Source of the DNA: Bacteroidota bacterium
Lineage (GTDB): Bacteria > Bacteroidota > Bacteroidia > B-17B0 > Aurantibacillaceae
Length of the DNA stretch: 13,999 nt
Direction: 5' to 3'
Assembly (NCBI GenBank): GCA_005800865.1
Contig: SYEI01000233.1
Coordinates: 1 to 13,999 of the forward strand
How positions within the stretch are numbered: the stretch's first letter is position 1; each line of letters begins with the position of its first letter. Of this stretch, positions 7,889-13,999 are shown piece by piece. The notes below the pieces were generated by a model. That model saw nothing but the letters and a program-made list of their open reading frames with translations. It was not told the DNA's origin and did not search any database. A program made the translations under genes and the position numbers.

Positions 7889-8911
7889 TTATTTAATTAA
7901 GAAAGGGAATTTATGTACATTTTTTAATGCAATGCCAGTACCGCGAGCTACTGCTCTTAATGGATCTTCGCATACATGCACAGGTAATTTTGTTTTTAAA
8001 GAAATGCGTTTGTCAAGTCCTCTCAATAAAGAACCACCACCTGCCATGTAAATACCAGTGCGGTAAATATCGGCTGCTAATTCTGGAGGAGTCATCTCTA
8101 AGGCATTTAAAATAGCTTCTTCAATTTTAGAAATGGATTTGTCAAGACAGTGAGCAATCTCAACATAACTTACAAATACTTCTTTCGGAATACCACTCAT
8201 TAAATCTCGTCCTTGTACTGCATAATCAGCTGGCGGATTTTCAATTTCTGTCATGGCTGCACCTACTTCAATCTTCACTTGCTCAGCACTACGCTCACCA
8301 ATTAAAATGTTATGTTGACGTCGCATATATTCTTCAATGTTTGCGTTAAAGTCGTCACCCGCAATACGTGTTGATTTATCACACACAATACCACCTAAAG
8401 CAATCACGGCAATCTCAGAAGTACCACCACCAATATCAATAATCATATTTCCCATTGGTTCTTCTACATCTATTCCCATACCAATAGCGGCTGCCATTGG
8501 TTCGTGAATCATGTATACTTCTTTCGCGCCTGCATGTTCAGCACTATCGCGTACCGCACGTTTTTCTACCTCTGTAATTCCACTCGGAATACAAATTACC
8601 ATTCTTAAAGAAGGTTTAAAAAAACGATTGCCAGTATTAATCATTTTGATCATTCCTTTAATCATTTCTTCAGCTGCCTGGAAATCGGCGATAACTCCAT
8701 CTCTTAAAGGACGAATGGTTTTAATGTTTTCATGGGTTTTACCGTGCATCATTTGCGCTTGCTTACCAACTGCAATTACCTTTCCTGTAGTTCTGTCAAC
8801 CGCCACAATACTTGGCTGATCAACTACTACTTTTTCGTTATGTATAATAATGGTATTTGCAGTACCTAAGTCAATTGCAATATCTTGAGTTAAAAAATCA
8901 AATAGAGCCAT
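7889..8911 (-). CDS. mreB: MreB, actin-like rod shape-determining protein
   Basis: A 340-residue cytoplasmic ATPase that forms membrane-bound filaments and positions the elongation machinery. Actin-fold nucleotide motifs are intact: phosphate-1 DLGTANT at 14-20, connect-1 and core segments around 104-123 (MVICIPSGITEVEKRAVRDS), the HEPMAAAIG hinge at 136-144, phosphate-2 DIGGGTSEIAVI at 159-170, and the adenosine motif GIYMAGGGSLLRGL at 286-299. The N-terminal MALFDFLTQD supplies hydrophobic residues of the kind used for membrane contact. Length is standard. The 84-base gap to purH holds a degenerate repeat and no perfect -7 box, so transcription may come from purH read-through or from a weak AATCTTTG element at 8971-8978. 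Confidence 0.98.
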   Translation of the reverse strand: MALFDFLTQDIAIDLGTANTIIIHNEKVVVDQPSIVAVDRTTGKVIAVGKQAQMMHGKTHENIKTIRPLRDGVIADFQAAEEMIKGMIKMINTGNRFFKPSLRMVICIPSGITEVEKRAVRDSAEHAGAKEVYMIHEPMAAAIGMGIDVEEPMGNMIIDIGGGTSEIAVIALGGIVCDKSTRIAGDDFNANIEEYMRRQHNILIGERSAEQVKIEVGAAMTEIENPPADYAVQGRDLMSGIPKEVFVSYVEIAHCLDKSISKIEEAILNALEMTPPELAADIYRTGIYMAGGGSLLRGLDKRISLKTKLPVHVCEDPLRAVARGTGIALKNVHKFPFLIK

Positions 8912-8953
8912 GTGTTATTAAATGTGTTTTAAGTGTTTAATTAATTTTTTGCT

Positions 8954-8986
8954 ACAAAGACGCTAAGTCACAAAGATTTTAGAGTC
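8954..8986. repeat. Degenerate two-unit tandem repeat (ACAAAGA...AGTC) between purH and mreB
   Basis: Two adjacent units read ACAAAGACGCTAAGTC (8954-8969) and ACAAAGATTTTAGAGTC (8970-8986). Both begin with ACAAAGA and end with AGTC, with 16- and 17-base lengths. From memory, the composition resembles short CTTTGTG/CTTTGCGTC-type intergenic repeats common in Bacteroidota and some other phyla. The gap also has to serve mreB expression. Membership of a dispersed family cannot be verified from one window. Confidence 0.45.
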
Positions 8987-8995
8987 TAAGTTTAT

Positions 8996-10525
8996 TTAAT
9001 GTTTGAAATGTCTTGTTCCTGTAAATACCATGCTCATGTTTTTTGCATTGCAATATTCAATACTGTCTTTATCTTTAATAGAACCTCCTGGTTGAATAAC
9101 TGTATCGATACCAACTTTATGAGCAATCTCTACACAATCAGCAAACGGAAAAAATGCATCACTTGCCATCACAGCGCCTTTTAAATCAAATCCAAAAGCT
9201 AATGCTTTGTTAATAGCTTGTTTTAAAGCATCTACACGAGAGGTTTGACCAGTGCCACTTGCAATTAATTGATTGTTTCTAGCAATAACGATTGTATTGG
9301 ATTTAGTATGTTTTGCTAATTTATTAGCAAATAATAAATCTTTTATTTGTGCTTCAGTTGGTGCTACGTTAGTCACCACTGTTAAATTAGTTTCAGTTTC
9401 ACTTACAGCATCTTTATCTTGTTCTACAATTCCGTTTAATAACGTTCTGATTTGTTTTGTAGGAAGCGCTACTGGTTTTTGAACCAAAATGATACGGTTA
9501 TTTTTTGATTTCAATAACGTTAATGCTGTTGCTGAATAAGAAGGAGCAATCACTACTTCGCAAAACAGTTTATGAATTTCTTCTGCTGTTTCAAAATCAA
9601 TTTGGGTATTACTAATTAAAATGCCACCAAAAGCAGAAACTGGATCTCCAGCTAATGCGTCTAAGTATGCATCCATTATTTTTGCACGACTTGCTACTCC
9701 GCAAGCATTGTTATGTTTTAAGATAGCAAAAGTTGGTTCGGTTGTGAAGTCCGCCATTAAATTTACAGCTGCATCAACATCTAATAAATTATTGTAAGAT
9801 AATTCTTTACCATTTAATTTTTCAAACATGGCATTCATATCGCCATAAAAAACACCTTTTTGATGAGGGTTTTCTCCGTAGCGTAAAGTTACGCCATCAT
9901 TGATGCTATGTTTTAAAATTGGTAATTGTTCAGTAGTATTAAAATAATTAAAAATAGCAGAGTCGTAATGGCTACTCATAGCAAATGCTTTTGCAGCAAA
10001 TGTTTTTCTATCAGCTAAATCAGATGAACCATTTTTTTCGTTTAATAAGTTTAATAATGATGAATAATCATTTCTGGAAGATACAATCACTACATCATTA
10101 TAGTTTTTTGCAGCTGCTCTAATGAGTGAAATACCACCAATATCAATTTTTTCGATGATATCTTCTTCAGAAGCACCACTTGCTAATGTTTCTTCAAATG
10201 GGTATAAATCCACAATTACCAAGTCAATGGTAGGGATTGCATGTTGTTCCATTTGTGCAACATCAGTGTCTAATTCTCTGCGACCTAATATTCCACCAAA
10301 TATTTTTGGATGTAATGTTTTAACACGCCCACCTAAAATTTCAGGAAAAGAAGTTAACCCTTCTACTGATTTTACTGGTGCTCCTAGGTTTTCGATAAAT
10401 GTTTGTGTACCACCGGTACTGTATATGGTTACTCCTAATTCGTTTAGTTTTTTGATAACCGGTTCTAAATTGTCTTTGTAAAAAACAGAAATCAATGCAC
10501 TGCTTATTTTCTTTGTATGGCTCAT
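8996..10525 (-). CDS. purH: PurH, bifunctional AICAR transformylase / IMP cyclohydrolase
   Basis: Catalyses the last two steps of de novo IMP synthesis: formylation of AICAR using 10-formyl-THF, then ring closure to IMP. With the start at 10525 the protein has 509 residues, the usual PurH length. The N-terminal MGS-like cyclohydrolase domain (about 1-150) shows STGGTQTFIE at 36-45, FPEILGGRVKTLHPKIFGGI at 60-79 and DLVIVDLYPFEETL at 101-114. The transformylase domain shows TLRYGENPHQKGVFY at 213-227 and the catalytic Lys-His pair in LKHNNACGV (K270, H271). Near the C-terminus are SDAFFPFADCVEIAH and VIQPGGSIKDKDSIEYCN. An upstream in-frame ATG at 10558 would add eleven residues not typical of PurH. 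It also lies upstream of a promoter-like TATCTTTG, so MSHTKKISSALISVF is the likelier N-terminus. Linkage of purH to mreB is recurrent in Bacteroidota as I recall it. Confidence 0.96.
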   Translation of the reverse strand: MSHTKKISSALISVFYKDNLEPVIKKLNELGVTIYSTGGTQTFIENLGAPVKSVEGLTSFPEILGGRVKTLHPKIFGGILGRRELDTDVAQMEQHAIPTIDLVIVDLYPFEETLASGASEEDIIEKIDIGGISLIRAAAKNYNDVVIVSSRNDYSSLLNLLNEKNGSSDLADRKTFAAKAFAMSSHYDSAIFNYFNTTEQLPILKHSINDGVTLRYGENPHQKGVFYGDMNAMFEKLNGKELSYNNLLDVDAAVNLMADFTTEPTFAILKHNNACGVASRAKIMDAYLDALAGDPVSAFGGILISNTQIDFETAEEIHKLFCEVVIAPSYSATALTLLKSKNNRIILVQKPVALPTKQIRTLLNGIVEQDKDAVSETETNLTVVTNVAPTEAQIKDLLFANKLAKHTKSNTIVIARNNQLIASGTGQTSRVDALKQAINKALAFGFDLKGAVMASDAFFPFADCVEIAHKVGIDTVIQPGGSIKDKDSIEYCNAKNMSMVFTGTRHFKH

Positions 10526-10541
10526 AAATTGTAGTAAAACA

Positions 10542-10549
10542 CAAAGATA
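10542..10549 (-). promoter_or_regulatory. Candidate -7 promoter element for purH
   Basis: The minus strand reads TATCTTTG, a perfect TAnnTTTG match, 16 bases before the preferred purH ATG at 10525. No good -33 TTG lies at the expected 17-23 bases upstream, so this is a half-supported promoter. If real, transcription begins downstream of the alternative ATG at 10558 and rules that start out. Confidence 0.4.
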
Positions 10550-10684
10550 ATTGTTCAAAGGGCTTATAGACGCTTTGTTGAAAAGTGCTTAAAAATGGTT
10601 GAATAGCAATTAATAACAAGTTTTTAACAATTTGATTTTAATCGAAAAATCTGACTTTTAATTCTTTTTTTCTACTTTTAAAAC

Positions 10685-11269
10685 ATGTTAGACAAATTAG
10701 AATTATTTGATAGAGCTTTGTTTTTGGCAATTAATGCTTGTCACGCGCCTATTTTGGATAATGTGATGTATTATATTTCTCAAATTTGGGTGTTTGCACC
10801 AGTGTTTGCTTATTGGTTATTTATGGTATTTAAGCGCTACGGTGCTAAAAAGTTGGTTATTTTACTTGGTTTTTTGGTGTTACTAATTGTTTTAACTGAT
10901 CAAACGTCTAATCAAACCAAACATGCTATTAAACGTTATCGCCCAACTCATAATTTAGAAATTCAAGCGCAAGTGCACACAGTAAATGACTATAAAGGCG
11001 GCATGTACGGTTTTTTTTCCGGGCATTCAACCAATAGTTTTGGAGTAGCTATGCTTTTGTTTTTGATATTTAGTAAGGAAACCATTTTGTTTAGATTTGG
11101 CTTTTTTGCATGGGCTGCTATTACAGCTTATTCACGTATTTACTTAGGTGTTCATTACCCTTCTGATATTTTTGTAGGCTTTATAGTAGGTTTATTTTGG
11201 GGCTATGTGGTGTATCGATTAATACAGTATACCTTTAAACAACAATTTCACGAAACCGTTGAAGTATAA
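10685..11269 (+). CDS. PAP2-superfamily membrane phosphatase
   Basis: A 194-residue integral membrane protein with the complete three-part acid phosphatase signature: K79-x6-R86P87 in KHAIKRYRP, S112-G-H114 in FFSGHSTNS, and S150-R-x5-H157-x3-D161 in SRIYLGVHYPSD. About six hydrophobic segments surround these, with the catalytic motifs placed for an extracytoplasmic active site. Family members remove phosphate from lipid substrates such as undecaprenyl pyrophosphate, phosphatidylglycerol phosphate or lipid A; the substrate cannot be decided here. It is the first gene of a plus-strand operon divergent from purH. The TAA and the next ATG share one base (TAATG). Promoter candidates in the 60 bases before the start (TTTG at 10631 with ACTTTTA near 10654, or TACTTTTA at 10673-10680) are imperfect. 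Confidence 0.93.
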   Translation: MLDKLELFDRALFLAINACHAPILDNVMYYISQIWVFAPVFAYWLFMVFKRYGAKKLVILLGFLVLLIVLTDQTSNQTKHAIKRYRPTHNLEIQAQVHTVNDYKGGMYGFFSGHSTNSFGVAMLLFLIFSKETILFRFGFFAWAAITAYSRIYLGVHYPSDIFVGFIVGLFWGYVVYRLIQYTFKQQFHETVEV

Positions 11270-12129
11270 TGATTAGAACATTCATCATAAGTCTTTTTTT
11301 TACTAGTAGTGTTTTGGCCCAATTGCCCGAAACAGATATTTGGTTGTTTAAAATTGAGAAAAAAGAAAATGTGTACTTCTACACAAACCCTTTAAATATT
11401 ACTCATCGCGTGGGTTATGATAATCAACCTACTTTTAGTGTAGATGGAAAATCTATTTTGTATGTGGTGATTGATTCTACAAAACAAGCCGATATTTATC
11501 AATATAACATCAATAAAAAAGCAACACTTAATTTAACCAAGTCGGAAGTGTCTGAATATTCACCAACTATATTGCCTAATGGATTAGGATTTAGTTGCGT
11601 GGTAGTTGAAAAAGATTCATCACAACGAGTTTGGAAGTTTAATTTAGATGGAAAGTTTCATAGCATTGCTCACGAAGGCACTGATTCTATTGGTTACCAC
11701 ACATGGTTAAATAACGATACTTTATTATACTATAAATTAACCAATCCACATTCGTTAAGAGTATTGAATGTAAAATCAAACGAAGACTATTGGTTGTGCG
11801 ACCATCCAACGAGAGCATTTAAGAAAACAGGTCTTTCCTCAAATTTTATGTATGCTATGAAAGATTCTATTCATACAGAATTTAGAATATATAACCCCGC
11901 GTTAAGAGAAAGTAAAGTATATACAACTTATCCAACAGCTAACGAAGATTTTATTTGGCATTATGAATTAGGGCTCATTAAATCTGAGAATGCGGATTTA
12001 ATTAGATATAATGAGCAAACCAATAAATGGGAGGTATTGTTTTCTTTTTCGAATTTAGGAATTAAAAAAATTACTCGTTTTGTGTTTGATAGTAAAACAA
12101 AACAATTAGCAATAGTCAGTAATTTATGA
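11269..12129 (+). CDS. Exported beta-propeller-like (TolB/PD40-type) protein
   Basis: A 286-residue protein with a probable signal peptide: MIRTFIISLFFTSSVLAQ, a likely cut after Ala17, and no lipobox Cys. The mature part has repeated blade-like units of the WD40-like PD40 kind. The pattern is a turn such as N-Q-P-T-F-S-V-D-G-K (residues about 52-61) followed by strand ILYVVIDST, then ADIYQYNINKKATLNLT, then EYSPTILPNGLGFSCVVVE with RVWKFNLDGKFHSIAHEG. This is the alternation seen in TolB-type propellers, where each blade ends with a variable-to-display phrase. Only the first two or three blades fit cleanly; later ones are degenerate. It is likely periplasmic or surface-exposed. No catalytic motif is visible, so a binding or scaffold role is inferred. 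It is translationally coupled on both sides (TAATG upstream, ATGA downstream), tying it to the phosphatase and the acetyltransferase genes. Confidence 0.7.
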   Translation: MIRTFIISLFFTSSVLAQLPETDIWLFKIEKKENVYFYTNPLNITHRVGYDNQPTFSVDGKSILYVVIDSTKQADIYQYNINKKATLNLTKSEVSEYSPTILPNGLGFSCVVVEKDSSQRVWKFNLDGKFHSIAHEGTDSIGYHTWLNNDTLLYYKLTNPHSLRVLNVKSNEDYWLCDHPTRAFKKTGLSSNFMYAMKDSIHTEFRIYNPALRESKVYTTYPTANEDFIWHYELGLIKSENADLIRYNEQTNKWEVLFSFSNLGIKKITRFVFDSKTKQLAIVSNL

Positions 12130-12563
12130 TCAATGAAAAAAGTATAGGAGAGTTTTTGTATTCAACAGATAAAACAAAATTAAATATTGAATACATTTAC
12201 TATTTTTTGTGTAAAGAAAGTTATTGGGCAAAAAATATTCCAATGGAGATAGTTAAAACATCTATTGAAGGAAGCTTCTGTTTTGGAGTGTATCATCAAA
12301 GTAAGCAAATTGGCTTTGCAAGAGTCATTACAGATTACGCCACTTTTGGTTATTTAGCAGATGTGTTTATTGATAAGAATTACAGAGGTAAAGGATTATC
12401 AAAAGAGTTGATGAAATTTATTATGGAGCAAGAGGTGATTAAAAAATTGCGTCGTTTTATGTTAGCGACATTAGATGCACATAGTTTGTATGCTCAATTT
12501 GGTTTTGAAAGTCAGGAAGGAAATAAACGTTTTATGAGCATTAAATTTTTTGAGGAGTATTGA
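12126..12563 (+). CDS. GNAT-family N-acetyltransferase
   Basis: A 145-residue cytoplasmic protein with a compact GNAT fold. The beta4 strand region is GFARVITDYATFGYLADVFI at 63-82, followed by the acetyl-CoA pyrophosphate loop NYRGKGLSKELMKFIM at 85-100 (R87-G-K-G-L). The final beta5/alpha4 part is MLATLDAHSLYAQFGFES at 112-129, where Tyr122 is in the position of the usual catalytic Tyr and GF closes the fold. It should transfer an acetyl group from acetyl-CoA to an amine; the substrate is not predictable. The ATG overlaps the previous stop as ATGA, and its TGA overlaps the TTG of the next gene. Cytoplasmic location contrasts with its membrane and exported neighbours. Confidence 0.92.
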   Translation: MINEKSIGEFLYSTDKTKLNIEYIYYFLCKESYWAKNIPMEIVKTSIEGSFCFGVYHQSKQIGFARVITDYATFGYLADVFIDKNYRGKGLSKELMKFIMEQEVIKKLRRFMLATLDAHSLYAQFGFESQEGNKRFMSIKFFEEY

Positions 12564-13999
12564 TTTTAGCCACCATATATTTTTTACTCTTTTGCTTATT
12601 GATAAGTAAGCTAACTTTTTTTAAAGATGAGGTGATCTCTCTGAAAATTATTTTCAGTATTTTAATTATTAAGAGCCTTGCTTGTTTTGCTTATTACTGG
12701 GTGTATTTTTGTTATTACCCTGCGGGCTTTAACGGTGATAGTGTATCAACTTTGCATGATGCTAAAATTATGTACGATGCTTTGCCAAATCATCCAACTG
12801 ATTTTTTTAAAATGGTTTTAGGATTGCACTCTGATTTAGATACGGATCCTTTATACAAACCGTATTTTCATCAAATCGAAAAATGGGGCAGGGCAGATGT
12901 GAGCTCTAACTTTTTTTTAAATGATAACCGAACACCAATTCGTATCAACGCAATAATTATGATGTTTTCATTTGGTAGTTATGCGGTGCACGCTTTTGTG
13001 ATGTTGATGTTTTCGTTTGTTGGGCAGTTTGCTTTTTATAAAGCCTTTAAATCTTATTTTCCTAAAAAAGAAATTTTATTAGCTTTAATTATTTTCATCA
13101 CACCTTCCGTTTTATTCTGGACATCTGGTGTTTTAAAAGAACCTATGGCTATTGGCTTACTGGGATTGTTTGTGTATGCTTTTATGAAGTTGTTTGTGAA
13201 TTATCAGTTTAAAATAAAATACATATTGTTATTGATTTGTTCATCACTTCTATTCTTAATCCTTAAGCCTTATATATTAATCTTATTAATTGTTCCATTA
13301 TTCATTTTCGCTTTAGTAAAACATTTTCAAATCAAAAGAGTTGCTCTATTTTACTTAACTATTATATTGTTTTTGTTTGGAGCTGTAGTGCTTGTGTTGA
13401 AAATTGTATTACATAAGGATGTTATTCAAACCATAGTGGTTCGGCAAAATGATTTCATTAATTTAAGCCATGGCGGCACATTTTTTTTAAATGACGAAAA
13501 ATATGTGCGTTTCGAAATTACTGATACCACTCACTATGAAGTAGTGGATGCAAAGCGAAATTTATATAAATTAAATCCTCATTCTGCTTTTATGTATTGG
13601 CGTAATAACAATTTACGAGATACTATTTATGAAACTAATAATAGAGATACATCTACTTTTAGATTCATCAGTAGAGTAACGCCTTCGGGTTCTGCCATTA
13701 GTATGGAAAGATTAGACTATTCATTTGGCTCTTTCGTTAAATTAATTCCTCAGTCTTTTTATAATGTATTATGTAGGCCTTTTTTTTATGATAGTCGTTC
13801 TATTTTAGAGTTGTTAGCCTCGCTTGAGAATTTAGTGTTCCTTGTTTTTTTTATGTTGTGTTTTTGGTTTAGAACCAAAGATAAAATAGAGATAAATTTA
13901 CTTTTACTTTGTATTTCACTTGTTGTGACTTCTTTTATTTTAGTGGGATTAACAACCACTGTGTTAGGAGCTATTGTAAGGTATAAAATTCCATTTATC
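12560..13999 (+). CDS. Large polytopic membrane protein of unknown function, 3'-truncated by window edge
   Basis: An uninterrupted frame of 480 codons runs from a TTG at 12560-12562 to the last base of the window with no stop. The preceding in-frame stop is TGA at 12551-12553, and no ATG lies near the N-terminus. The first ATG, at about codon 70, would delete two membrane segments, so TTG is the best start. It overlaps the GNAT stop as TTGA. GGAG lies only two bases before it, too close for a normal ribosome site. Hydrophobic segments appear near residues 1-15, 27-48, 137-162, 172-190, 196-212, 219-250, 255-281, 413-430 and 440-472. Two large hydrophilic loops lie at about 50-130 and 283-405. 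W187TSGVLKEP195 lies between two helices. The architecture recalls polytopic GT-C or polysaccharide-polymerase-like proteins, but no diagnostic catalytic motif is seen, so no function is assigned. Confidence 0.8.
   Translation, partial: MILATIYFLLFCLLISKLTFFKDEVISLKIIFSILIIKSLACFAYYWVYFCYYPAGFNGDSVSTLHDAKIMYDALPNHPTDFFKMVLGLHSDLDTDPLYKPYFHQIEKWGRADVSSNFFLNDNRTPIRINAIIMMFSFGSYAVHAFVMLMFSFVGQFAFYKAFKSYFPKKEILLALIIFITPSVLFWTSGVLKEPMAIGLLGLFVYAFMKLFVNYQFKIKYILLLICSSLLFLILKPYILILLIVPLFIFALVKHFQIKRVALFYLTIILFLFGAVVLVLKIVLHKDVIQTIVVRQNDFINLSHGGTFFLNDEKYVRFEITDTTHYEVVDAKRNLYKLNPHSAFMYWRNNNLRDTIYETNNRDTSTFRFISRVTPSGSAISMERLDYSFGSFVKLIPQSFYNVLCRPFFYDSRSILELLASLENLVFLVFFMLCFWFRTKDKIEINLLLLCISLVVTSFILVGLTTTVLGAIVRYKIPFI

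Noticed and set aside
8971..8978. AATCTTTG as the mreB promoter
   Set aside because: One mismatch to TAnnTTTG and no -33 element at the right distance; it is also part of the tandem repeat.
9273..10481. Plus-strand frames opposite purH (and similar ones opposite mreB, rodA and PBP2)
   Set aside because: They are antisense to strongly conserved genes, have no promoters and no recognisable domains.
10589..10627. Inverted repeat TTAAAAA / TTTTTAA in the purH-PAP2 divergent region
   Set aside because: Seven A/T-only base pairs across a 25-base loop are expected by chance in such AT-rich DNA.
10631..10680. Promoter for the PAP2 operon
   Set aside because: The candidate -7 boxes (GACTTTTA, TACTTTTA) lack the final G and the spacing to TTTG fits only the poorer one, so it is not listed as a feature.
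1..13999. A defence system, mobile element, CRISPR array or RNA gene
   Set aside because: No transposase, integrase, spacer-repeat pattern, toxin-antitoxin pair or structured RNA signature was seen; most of the window is core envelope and purine genes.

Overview
The window is AT-rich, has compactly packed genes, and looks like a chromosomal stretch from a member of the Bacteroidota. Three things point there: the order purH-mreB-mreC-mreD-PBP2-rodA, a protein with a GWxTD motif, and two near-start elements that fit the Bacteroidota promoter -7 box (TAnnTTTG). Shine-Dalgarno sequences are mostly absent or poor. The genus cannot be read from the sequence.

Left part (1-2584): the C-terminal 274 residues of a GWxTD-domain protein run off the left edge. 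It converges, with a 4-base gap, on a gene for a CNNM/CBS/CorC-type membrane protein (hemolysin family). That gene has its own likely promoter. Upstream of it is a small helix-turn-helix plus coiled-coil protein.

Centre (2659-10525, all minus strand): a cell-elongation cluster reading purH, mreB, an unexpected outer-membrane beta-barrel gene, mreC, mreD, mrdA (PBP2) and rodA. From mreC to rodA the genes overlap (11, 1 and 4 bases), so they form a translationally packed unit. MreB filaments, MreC/MreD, the transpeptidase PBP2 and the glycosyltransferase RodA together build the lateral wall. The beta-barrel gene sits within the unit with gaps of 18 and 32 bases. A short degenerate tandem repeat lies between purH and mreB.

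Right part (10685-13999, plus strand, divergent from purH): a four-gene operon in which every junction overlaps. It encodes a PAP2-type membrane phosphatase, an exported beta-propeller-like protein, a GNAT acetyltransferase, and a large polytopic membrane protein that starts at a TTG and runs off the right edge. Its joint role is unknown; the phosphatase and the polytopic membrane protein suggest envelope lipid or glycan work, which is inference.

I see no rRNA, tRNA, CRISPR array, insertion sequence, prophage or defence system. There is no gene-free stretch above 300 bases; the longest is the 159-base divergent region at 10526-10684. The most noteworthy points are the barrel gene inside the mre operon, a Cys/His cluster in PBP2 at a position matching a known zinc site, the TTGA stop/start overlaps, and the unassigned four-gene operon.
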